Shown here piece after piece: positions 57,622 to 64,000 of a stretch of 64,000 bases of DNA. The stretch comes from Pandoraea bronchicola (lineage in GTDB: Bacteria > Pseudomonadota > Gammaproteobacteria > Burkholderiales > Burkholderiaceae). The stretch is from positions 1-64,000 of the forward strand of contig NZ_CABPST010000004.1 of the NCBI RefSeq assembly GCF_902459805.1, given 5' to 3'. Positions within the stretch are counted from its first letter, which is position 1, and each line of letters begins with the position of its first letter. The notes under the pieces were generated by a model. The model saw only the letters and a list, made by a program, of their open reading frames with translations. It was not told the DNA's origin and made no database searches. The translations under genes were made by a program, and so were the position numbers.

Positions 57622-58569
57622 TCAGAAATACCCTTGCTTCTTGCGCTGCTCCATCGCCGCCTCGGACGTCTGATCGTCCATGCGGGTCGCGCCGCGCTCC
57701 GTGATGTCGGTCACCGCCGTCTCGGCAATGATCTCCACCGGGCTACCGGCGACGCTTGCCACCGGGCACGTGCAACTGATGTCGCCCACGGTGCGAAAGC
57801 GCACCGATGCGGTCTCGCTCGTCTCGCCGTCCTGCTTCGGCGTCAGCGGCGTGACCGGCACGAGCAAGCCGTTACGGCGCACGATTTCGCGCTCGTGCGC
57901 GTAGTAGATCGACGGCAGATCGAGGTTCTCGCGTGCGATGTACTGCCACACATCCAGTTCGGTCCAGTTCGAAATCGGGAACACGCGCAGGTGCTCACCG
58001 CTGTGCAGACGCGCATTGAACAAGTGCCACAGCTCCGGGCGCTGTGCTTTCGGGTCCCACTGGCCGAACTCGTCGCGGAACGAGAAGATGCGCTCCTTTG
58101 CACGGGCCTTCTCTTCGTCGCGGCGAGCACCGCCGATCATGGCGTCGAAGCCGTGTTCGGCAATCGTTTCGAGCAGCGTCACGGCCTGCGCCGCGTTGCG
58201 CGAGTCGGTCTCGCGGCGCAGACGCACCGTGCCGCGGCGGATCGAGTCCTCCACATGCCCCACGACCAGTTCGGCACCCAGGGCCTTGGCGTGACGGTCT
58301 CGGAATTCGATCACTTCCGGATAGTTATGGCCGGTATCGATGTGAACGAGCGGGAACGGCAATACGGTCTTGCGGTTCGGGCCGAGGCCGAAGGCCTTGA
58401 GCGCCAGATGCAGCACCACAACCGAGTCCTTGCCGCCCGAGAACAGCAGCGCTGGCTTGCGGCACTCCGCCACGACCTCACGCAGGATGTACATCGATTC
58501 GGCTTCGAGCCAGTCCAGATGATCCATTCGCGAGCCATTGGCCTGCGCGACTTCGTGCATCGCACCCAT
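57622..58569 (-). CDS. cysD: Sulfate adenylyltransferase subunit 2
   Basis: A 315-residue PP-loop ATP pyrophosphatase: ALLFSGGKDSVVVLHLALKAF is the signature (about 47-67), and GGARRDEEKARAKERIFSFRDE is conserved. The start at 58569 (MGAMHEVAQ) is preceded by GGAAGGG; a longer in-frame extension to 58653 is unlikely. It adenylates sulfate together with CysN. It lies about 105 bp after cysH. Confidence 0.95.
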   Translation of the reverse strand: MGAMHEVAQANGSRMDHLDWLEAESMYILREVVAECRKPALLFSGGKDSVVVLHLALKAFGLGPNRKTVLPFPLVHIDTGHNYPEVIEFRDRHAKALGAELVVGHVEDSIRRGTVRLRRETDSRNAAQAVTLLETIAEHGFDAMIGGARRDEEKARAKERIFSFRDEFGQWDPKAQRPELWHLFNARLHSGEHLRVFPISNWTELDVWQYIARENLDLPSIYYAHEREIVRRNGLLVPVTPLTPKQDGETSETASVRFRTVGDISCTCPVASVAGSPVEIIAETAVTDITERGATRMDDQTSEAAMEQRKKQGYF

Positions 58570-58674
58570 AGTGTTCCCTTCCTTGACGATTCCGAGATTG
58601 CCGAGATTCGATTTACCACGATGTGGCGCCATTTCGTCGCGCCGCATCGTCATATGTCTTGCTTGCCCGATGCC

Positions 58675-59466
58675 TTAATTCGACTGCACCGAGACGGGGA
58701 TCTTGCTCAGGTTGCCGGCGTGCAGGCCGCACTCTTTGCTGTCACGCGACTCCCACCACCAGCGCCCTGCCCGGCTATCTTCACCCGGGCGGATGGCGCG
58801 AGTACACGGCTCGCAACCGATGCTCGGGTAGCCGCGCGCGTGCAGCGGGTTGACCGGAACGTCGCGTGCCGTGAGATAAGCCCACACTTGCGCTTCGGTC
58901 CAGTCGAAGAGCGGGTTGTACTTGGCGATGCCACGGGCATCGTCCTGCTCGGCGAACGCCAGTTCGCCGCGTGTGACCGACTGCTCGCGGCGCTGACCGG
59001 TGAGCCAGGCGTCGGCATCGGCGAGCGCGCGGCCGAGCGGCTCGACCTTGCGAATCTGGCAGCAGGCCTTGCGCAGGTCCACGCTCTCGTAGAACGCGTT
59101 CGCGCCATGCTCGGCCACGTAATGCTCAACGGCGGCGGCCTGCGGCACGTACTGCACGACATCGTAGCCATAACGCGATTTGATCTGGTCGATCATGCCC
59201 AGCGTCTCGGCATGCAGACGGCCGGTATTGAGCGTGAAGACCGTGATCGGCAGTTGCTGACGCAGAATCACGTGCGTGATCAGCATGTCTTCGGCGGCCA
59301 GGCTGCTGGCGAATTTCACGTTGCGATGCGAGCCCGCGATGCGTGCGAGGCGCTCGGCCAGCACGGCTTCCATGTCGTCGAGCAGCGCCATGTCCTGATG
59401 CTCGGCATCGGTCACATTCGACGGCACGGCAGCCGGGGTGGGTTCCCAGCGGGATTCGTTTCGCAT
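58675..59466 (-). CDS. cysH: Adenylyl-sulfate/phosphoadenylyl-sulfate reductase, Fe-S type
   Basis: A 263-residue reductase. The Cys-Cys pair in RKACCQIRKVEPL and the second pair GCEPCTR indicate the [4Fe-4S] APS-reductase class, and the C-terminal KECGLH supplies the nucleophilic cysteine. FTLNTGRLHAET is the substrate loop. It reduces APS to sulfite with thioredoxin. The APS-type class means that no separate APS kinase is needed. It lies 29 bp downstream of the TauE-type permease and upstream of cysD. Confidence 0.94.
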   Translation of the reverse strand: MRNESRWEPTPAAVPSNVTDAEHQDMALLDDMEAVLAERLARIAGSHRNVKFASSLAAEDMLITHVILRQQLPITVFTLNTGRLHAETLGMIDQIKSRYGYDVVQYVPQAAAVEHYVAEHGANAFYESVDLRKACCQIRKVEPLGRALADADAWLTGQRREQSVTRGELAFAEQDDARGIAKYNPLFDWTEAQVWAYLTARDVPVNPLHARGYPSIGCEPCTRAIRPGEDSRAGRWWWESRDSKECGLHAGNLSKIPVSVQSN

Positions 59467-59495
59467 ATCGCGAACTCCTTATTGTCTGTGGGGTG

Positions 59496-60272
59496 TCAGC
59501 CGACCAGCTTCACTGCCGCGAGCGTGAGCGTTGCCGCCAGCGCCCCGCGCACAATGCGCTCGGGCAGGTGACGGGTGAGCTTCGCGCCCAGCCATATTCC
59601 AGGCAGCGAGCCGATCAACAGACTGCCGAGCAGTGCCCAGTGCACCGTATCGAGCCAGATATGGCCCAGCGCGGCAATCGCCGTGAGCGGCACGGCATAA
59701 GCAATGTCGGTACCGGCGACTTCGGCAGGTTCCAACTGCGGGTACAACATCAGGATCAGCGTTGCGCCAACGGCACCGGCGCCAATCGAGGAAATCGTCA
59801 CGAGCACGCCGATCAATGCGCCGACCACGACGGTGGCGACCGCCTGCCTGTTGCCCGTCAACTGCCAGTTCGGGTGCGCGTGCAGCGCCGCCAGCAGCTT
59901 TGCGCGGAACAACAATGAGAGCACCGTCAGCAGGACCGAGGCGGCAATCGTCAGCTTGATGACGTGAAGCGCCGCGTCATCGATGCCGCCCAGACGCTTC
60001 AGGAACAGGATCGTCACCAGCGCCGCCGGCAGCGCGCCGAGCGTGAGCCGGCGCACGATGTGCCACTTCACATGCCCGTGCGAACGGTGTGCGACGGTGC
60101 CAAAACTCTTGGTAATCGCGGCAAACGCCAGATCCGTGCCCACGGCGACCGGCGCAGCGTAACCAAGCAACAGGGTGAGCAGAGGCGTCATCAACGAGCC
60201 CCCACCGACACCGGTCAGGCCGACCAGCAGGCCGACGCCAAATCCGGAAAGGGGTTCGAGCCACAGCGACAT
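59496..60272 (-). CDS. TauE/SafE-family sulfite/anion permease
   Basis: A 258-residue membrane protein with about eight hydrophobic segments and the TauE motifs GLLVGLTGVGGGSLMTPLL near the N-terminus and GTDIAYAVPLTAIAAL later. This family exports or imports sulfite, sulfonates or organic anions. As the first gene of the sulfate-reducing row it may take up sulfate or vent excess sulfite. The ATG at 60272 follows AGGAACG; a longer frame would enter the promoter region. Confidence 0.85.
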   Translation of the reverse strand: MSLWLEPLSGFGVGLLVGLTGVGGGSLMTPLLTLLLGYAAPVAVGTDLAFAAITKSFGTVAHRSHGHVKWHIVRRLTLGALPAALVTILFLKRLGGIDDAALHVIKLTIAASVLLTVLSLLFRAKLLAALHAHPNWQLTGNRQAVATVVVGALIGVLVTISSIGAGAVGATLILMLYPQLEPAEVAGTDIAYAVPLTAIAALGHIWLDTVHWALLGSLLIGSLPGIWLGAKLTRHLPERIVRGALAATLTLAAVKLVG

Positions 60273-60405
60273 GTATGACGTTCCTGTTAGGTCCTTAATG
60301 CCTGGCGGGAATAACGTTATCGAAACAGTGGCACCCACTGTAATGAAAACCCTATATACTTCAAACGAATTAAAAATTGTTTGTATATTTTCTAAAGTTA
60401 TACAA
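60273..60405. promoter_or_regulatory. Divergent, AT-rich control region of the cys operon and CysB-family gene
   Basis: The minus strand has TTGAAG (60359-60364), 16 bp, and TACAGT (60337-60342), a plausible promoter for the cys operon. An inverted repeat CAGTGG-CAC-CCACTG (60326-60340) overlaps its -10. The stretch 60345-60405 is very AT-rich, as in known CysB-regulated promoters. Confidence 0.5.
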
Positions 60406-61347
60406 ATGAACCTGCACCAGTTCCGTTTTGTGCGCGAGGCCGTTCGTCAGAATTTCAACCTGACGGAGGCCGCCAAGGCGCTATTTACCTCCCAACCGGG
60501 GGTGTCCAAGGCCATCATCGAGCTGGAAGAAGAGCTTGGTGTTGACATCTTTGCCCGGCACGGCAAGCGCATCCGTAATCTGACTGAGCCCGGGCGCATC
60601 ATCTTCGAGTCCGTCGAGCGAATCCTGCTGGAGGTGGAAAGCCTCAAGCGGATCGGCAAGGATTACGCTGCGCAGGATCAGGGCAGCCTGACGATTGCCA
60701 CCACGCACACACAGGCCCGCTATTCGCTCCCGCACGCGGTGGCCGAGTTCAAGAAGCGCTTCCCGAAGGTGCGTCTCTCGATCCTGCAGGGCAGCCCGAC
60801 GCAGATTGCCGAGATGGTGTTGCACGATCAGGCCGATCTGGCGATCGCGACCGAGGCAATTGCTGGCTATAAGGATCTGGTGTCGCTGCCTTGTTATCAG
60901 TGGCAGCACGTGGCCGTGGTGCCGCCCGATCACCCGCTGCTGCAATTGGCGTCTGTCGGCATCGAGGATCTGGCGAAGTACCCGCTAATTACCTATGATC
61001 CGCAGTTCGCCGGACGCGCCAAGATCGATCAGGCGTTCGCGCTGCGTCACGTACAGCCGGACATCGTGCTCGAGGCCATCGACGCGGACGTCATCAAGAC
61101 GTACGTGGAACTGGGACTGGGCGTGGGGATTCTGGCGGGCGTGGCCTTCGACCCGGAGCGCGATCGCAATCTCCGGGCGATCCACGTGGGGCATCTGTTC
61201 GGCACGAACGTGACTCGCGTCGCGCTGAAGCAGGGTGCCTATTTGCGTGGATACGTCTTCACGATGGTCGAACTACTGTCGCCAATTCTGACTCGCAAGC
61301 TGGTTGAGCAAGCGTTGCGCGGCGAGCACGAAAGTTACGAGCTTTGA
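60406..61347 (+). CDS. CysB-family LysR transcriptional regulator
   Basis: A 313-residue regulator starting MNLHQFRFVREAVRQNFNLTEAAKALFTSQ. The CysB-like HTH (TSQPGVSKAIIELEEELG) and the effector-binding motifs TTHTQARYSLPHAVAEFKKRFP and GVGILAGVAFDPERDRNL are those of CysB/Cbl. It is divergent from the TauE-cysHDN row and likely activates it when sulfur is limiting, sensing O-acetylserine or APS. I cannot separate CysB from Cbl by sequence alone. Confidence 0.9.
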   Translation: MNLHQFRFVREAVRQNFNLTEAAKALFTSQPGVSKAIIELEEELGVDIFARHGKRIRNLTEPGRIIFESVERILLEVESLKRIGKDYAAQDQGSLTIATTHTQARYSLPHAVAEFKKRFPKVRLSILQGSPTQIAEMVLHDQADLAIATEAIAGYKDLVSLPCYQWQHVAVVPPDHPLLQLASVGIEDLAKYPLITYDPQFAGRAKIDQAFALRHVQPDIVLEAIDADVIKTYVELGLGVGILAGVAFDPERDRNLRAIHVGHLFGTNVTRVALKQGAYLRGYVFTMVELLSPILTRKLVEQALRGEHESYEL

Positions 61348-61838
61348 TGTCCTGACGCGCCGAAGCGGGCGCGCCTTGGCTGGCGAGCCCCTTCGCCAAC
61401 GTGAATGCCACCGTGAACGCCATCGAATTCCGCTGCGAAATTGATGCGCGCGTCCTCCCTGAGTCCTCTCAAATAGTGTGTCACCGGCGCCCCCGCCCGT
61501 TTTGCGGGGCGCTTGCCCGGATCTCCACACATCACCTCGTTGAATGCCTGCTGGACTTTCTCGACCTTGGCGAGCTTTCGCGGATGGTGAAGGTGTGTCG
61601 TCCTGAGGTCATGGAGCGTCGAACATATATAGGCGTATCGAAATTGCGTTTCCGGCGTGTTATCGGATGCCGAGAACGAGCGCAAATCGAGATTCCTGAT
61701 GGCTTTGAACAGGTGTCGGAACGAACCCATCGTGACTCGGCCTTGTTCGTTTCGTGCGCCCTGGCTGCAGCGGGCTGCCACGGTCTCACTCAAACGCACG
61801 AGTTGGGATGAGACAGGGATTCGGGAAAAGAACGTCAT
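61335..61838 (-). CDS. Possible hypothetical protein, unrecognised
   Basis: A 167-residue frame that I do not recognise. A GGAG lies 10 bp before the ATG at 61838. The middle (SFRHLFKAIRNLDLRSFSA, then YICSTLHDLRTTHLHHPRKLAKVEKVQQAF) is helical-looking and better balanced in composition than opposite-strand frames. Codons such as ATA, AGA, AGG and TGT, rare in the neighbours, appear here, suggesting transferred or decaying DNA. The last four codons overlap the CysB-family gene. It could also be a non-functional remnant. Confidence 0.4.
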   Translation of the reverse strand: MTFFSRIPVSSQLVRLSETVAARCSQGARNEQGRVTMGSFRHLFKAIRNLDLRSFSASDNTPETQFRYAYICSTLHDLRTTHLHHPRKLAKVEKVQQAFNEVMCGDPGKRPAKRAGAPVTHYLRGLREDARINFAAEFDGVHGGIHVGEGARQPRRARFGASGHQSS

Positions 61839-62118
61839 ACTTCAAAAACTCCATCGGATTTACGGGGGGTGCGCGACCGCGAGCCCCGGTCGCGGGATGC
61901 CCGCTGACCGCGCATGCTCTGCGGTGGTGCGCTGGCAAAGACAGGGGCCAATGCCGACGTGTTCCCGACCGGAGACTGCCACGCCCGAATCGGGAAATCC
62001 CCTCCTCCCACCGCTCGAGCCGAACCCCCTGATGCCGTGAGCCGGGGCACTATTTTTCTTAGCTGGCCGAACGCAACCTGTGCGGTATGCTTACGCGATT
62101 CGACCAAAAGGAGACCCC
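61348..62118. other. Poorly coding region between the CysB-family gene and the binding protein
   Basis: 771 bp whose only candidate gene is the unrecognised frame at 61335-61838. Around 61600-61720 the composition is more AT-rich than flanking DNA. A hairpin CGCGACCG / CGGTCGCG lies at 61872-61894. The last part leads to an AAGGAGA ribosome site at 62107. No promoter or RNA could be placed with confidence. Confidence 0.45.
61872..61894. repeat. Inverted repeat upstream of the possible gene
   Basis: CGCGACCG and CGGTCGCG with a 7-base loop, an exact 8-bp stem. There is no T-tract on either side, so it is not an obvious terminator. Confidence 0.5.
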
Positions 62119-63288
62119 ATGCGCTCACCTCTTCGTGGCATCCGTCTGACGGGCGTGCTGCTTGCCCTGACCCTGACCGGCGTAGTGACAGCGGCGCGTG
62201 CCGACATCACTGTCGGCATCGATCTGTCGTCGACCGGCCCGGCGGCCGCCATCGGCATCGCCAGCAAGAACGCCATGCAACTTTGGCCTGACCAGATCGG
62301 CGGTCAGAAAGCGCATTACGTCTTTCTCGACGACGGCTCCGACCCCGGCACGGCCGTGAAGAACGCGCGCAAGCTCATCAGCGAGAACAAGGTTGACGTC
62401 ATCGTTGGCCCGAACATCACGCCGAGCGCGTTGGCCATGCTCGATCCGATTTCCGAGGCGGAAACGCCGATGATCACGTTGATCGGCTCGGCCGTGGCCG
62501 TGGAGCCGCAGGATGCCAAGCGCCGCTGGGCGTTCAAGATGGCGGCAAACGATTCGGCGATGGCCGACGTGATGACGCGCTACATGGCGAACCACGGTAT
62601 CAAGACGGTGGGTTTTATCGGCTTCGCTGATGCGTACGGCGAGAGCTGGTGGAAGGAGTTCTCGAAGTTTGCCGAACTGCGCAAGCTGAAGATCGTGGCG
62701 CAGGAGCGCTTCAACCGGACGGACACGAGTGTCACGGGGCAGGTCTTGAAGCTGATGTCGAGCAAACCGGACGCCATTCTGGTTGCCGGGTCGGGCACCC
62801 CTGCCGCGCTGCCGCAGCGCACGCTGCAGGAGCGTGGCTATACCGGGAAGATCTATCAGACGCACGGCATTGCCACCTACGACTTCGTTCGTGTGGGCGG
62901 CAAGGACGTGGAAGGCACGCTGTTCCCGACGCAGCCGGGTGTGGTCGCCAAGACATTGCCGGCCGGGCATCCTGCGCGCACGGCCGCGTTGGCCTTCACG
63001 AAGAAGTACGAGGCCAAGTACGGTGCCGACACTGTCACGCAGTTCGCCGCCGACGCCTATGGCGTGTGGGATCTGCTCAACAACGCCGTGCCACGCGCTG
63101 CAAAGGTGGCGGCACCGGGCACGCCCGCATTCCGGACAGCGCTTCGCGACGCGCTTGAGTCCACACACAATCTCGCGATCCCGAACGGCATCATGAATCT
63201 GAGCCCGCAGGATCACGTTGGGCTGGATCAGCGCGCGGGGGTGATGGGCCAGATCAAGAACGGCAAGTTCGTCTACGTTTCGGACTGA
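62119..63288 (+). CDS. Periplasmic binding protein of branched-chain-amino-acid ABC type
   Basis: A 389-residue protein with a signal peptide (MRSPLRGIRLTGVLLALTLTGVVTAARA). A type I periplasmic fold (LivJ-like) begins ADITVGIDLSSTGPAAAIG, and GPNITPSALAMLDPISEAETPMI and GYTGKIYQTHGIATYDFVRVGG follow. AAGGAGA sits 6 bp before the ATG. It is followed after 7 bp by a dehydrogenase gene. No permease or ATPase of the transporter is in the window. The ligand may be a carboxylate or amino acid. Confidence 0.9.
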   Translation: MRSPLRGIRLTGVLLALTLTGVVTAARADITVGIDLSSTGPAAAIGIASKNAMQLWPDQIGGQKAHYVFLDDGSDPGTAVKNARKLISENKVDVIVGPNITPSALAMLDPISEAETPMITLIGSAVAVEPQDAKRRWAFKMAANDSAMADVMTRYMANHGIKTVGFIGFADAYGESWWKEFSKFAELRKLKIVAQERFNRTDTSVTGQVLKLMSSKPDAILVAGSGTPAALPQRTLQERGYTGKIYQTHGIATYDFVRVGGKDVEGTLFPTQPGVVAKTLPAGHPARTAALAFTKKYEAKYGADTVTQFAADAYGVWDLLNNAVPRAAKVAAPGTPAFRTALRDALESTHNLAIPNGIMNLSPQDHVGLDQRAGVMGQIKNGKFVYVSD

Positions 63289-63295
63289 TCGCGGC

Positions 63296-64000
63296 ATGAC
63301 GACATACACCGTAGCGTTTATTGGGCTGGGCGCCATGGGCGGCCAGATGGTTCGTCATTTGATGGCGGCGGGGCATCGGTTGCACGTGTATGCGCGCCGG
63401 CCCGAGGCCGCCGCGCCGTTCGTCGAACAGGGGGCGAAGGCGTTCGAGACGCCCGCGCAAGCGGCAGCGGAGGCTGACTTCGTCGTGACCAACGTCACGA
63501 CCACGCAGGATGTGGAAGAGGTGCTGCTCGGCGCGCAGGGCGTGGTTCATGGGGCGAGCCCGGGCACCGTCTGCATTGATCACAGCACGATTTCGGCGGA
63601 GGCGACGCGGCGCATGGCGGCGCGTCTGGCGCGCCACGAGATTCAGCTCGTGGATGCGCCCGTGTCCGGCGGTCCGTCACGTGCGGCCGATGCGTCGCTG
63701 TCGATCATGGTCGGCGCGCCACGCGACGTCTTCGAGAAGGTCAAGCCGCTGTTGTCGGTGCTGGGCACGACGATCACGCATGTGGGTGACGTTGGGGCGG
63801 GTCAGGTGGCAAAGGCTTGCAACCAGATCGTTCAGGTGATCAATATTCAGGGCATTGCCGAGGCGATGCTGTTCGCGGCGCGCAATGGCGTGGATCAGGA
63901 CAAGGTCATCGAGGCGATTTCGAACGGTCTGGCGGGCAGCCGGATGCTCGACATGATGGGTCCCAAGATGGCACATCGGGATTTTTCAGCCGGGATCGAA
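63296..64000 (+). CDS. 3-hydroxyisobutyrate-dehydrogenase-family oxidoreductase, C-terminus cut by window edge
   Basis: 235 codons with no stop before the right edge. N-terminal Rossmann motif GLGAMGGQM (about 10-18), VDAPVSGGPSRAADASL for the substrate loop, and the catalytic lysine in GAGQVAKACNQIVQV are typical of beta-hydroxyacid dehydrogenases (3-hydroxyisobutyrate, tartronate semialdehyde or 4-hydroxybutyrate). Start ATG 63296 lies 7 bp after the binding-protein stop, so they are probably co-transcribed. The specific substrate is not clear. Confidence 0.85.
   Translation, partial: MTTYTVAFIGLGAMGGQMVRHLMAAGHRLHVYARRPEAAAPFVEQGAKAFETPAQAAAEADFVVTNVTTTQDVEEVLLGAQGVVHGASPGTVCIDHSTISAEATRRMAARLARHEIQLVDAPVSGGPSRAADASLSIMVGAPRDVFEKVKPLLSVLGTTITHVGDVGAGQVAKACNQIVQVINIQGIAEAMLFAARNGVDQDKVIEAISNGLAGSRMLDMMGPKMAHRDFSAGIE

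Overview
The window is one continuous, gene-dense stretch of a high-GC beta-proteobacterial chromosome. The order gyrA / DUF2059 / serC / pheA / tyrA / aroA / cmk / rpsA / ihfB / lapA / lapB / ugd / rfaE1 / rfaD / comEA-like / cysM is a Burkholderiales supercluster. Together with the protein sequences it suggests Burkholderiaceae, most likely Pandoraea or a close relative. The genus is my inference from family resemblance; no database search was run. I saw no rRNA, tRNA, CRISPR array, transposase or phage gene.

Layout. 1-7.6 kb: the electron-transfer flavoprotein pair (etfB, start of etfA), an alpha/beta hydrolase, ferredoxin-NADP reductase, an enoyl-CoA hydratase, a histone-deacetylase-like amidohydrolase, lytic transglycosylase MltB and cysteine synthase CysM. 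7.7-26.4 kb: the supercluster, nearly all on the minus strand, covering LPS heptose synthesis, LPS assembly control, ribosomal protein S1, IHF-beta, aromatic amino acids, serine and gyrase A. It is interrupted by a plus-strand mntH with a Fur-type operator. 26.8-30 kb: an OmpA-family protein, a di-iron ferritin-like protein, an EVE-domain protein and a SIMPL protein. 30-38.3 kb: a malonate-use locus of malonyl-CoA synthetase, an enoyl-CoA hydratase paralogue, malonyl-CoA decarboxylase, a DctMQP TRAP importer and a divergent GntR (MatR-like) regulator. 38.4-44.6 kb: lgt, a LysR regulator and two tandem, structurally different IlvD-type dehydratases. 44.7-49.6 kb: a four-gene AaeAB-like efflux operon (YtcA, HlyD, FUSC, NodT). 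49.7-54.8 kb: a cytochrome c, then DUF2486-holC-pepA divergent from lptF-lptG. 54.8-61.3 kb: sulfate assimilation and siroheme genes (cbiX, cobA, cysN, cysD, cysH), a TauE/SafE permease and a CysB-family regulator. 61.3-62.1 kb: a poorly explained stretch with one possible gene. 62.1-64 kb: a branched-chain-amino-acid-type binding protein and a truncated 3-hydroxyisobutyrate-dehydrogenase-family gene.

Most of the window is housekeeping and I found no clearly new multi-gene system. The observations most worth following are: GyrA with Ala at position 83 of the quinolone pocket; side-by-side dihydroxyacid dehydratases with different iron-sulfur ligand sets; an mntH/Fur-box cassette splitting a conserved operon; an enoyl-CoA hydratase inside the malonate operon with a MatR-like operator; a secreted helix-hairpin-helix protein with a histone-H1-like tail; a di-iron protein behind a perfect 14-bp palindrome; and several short in-gene or gene-junction tandem repeats.
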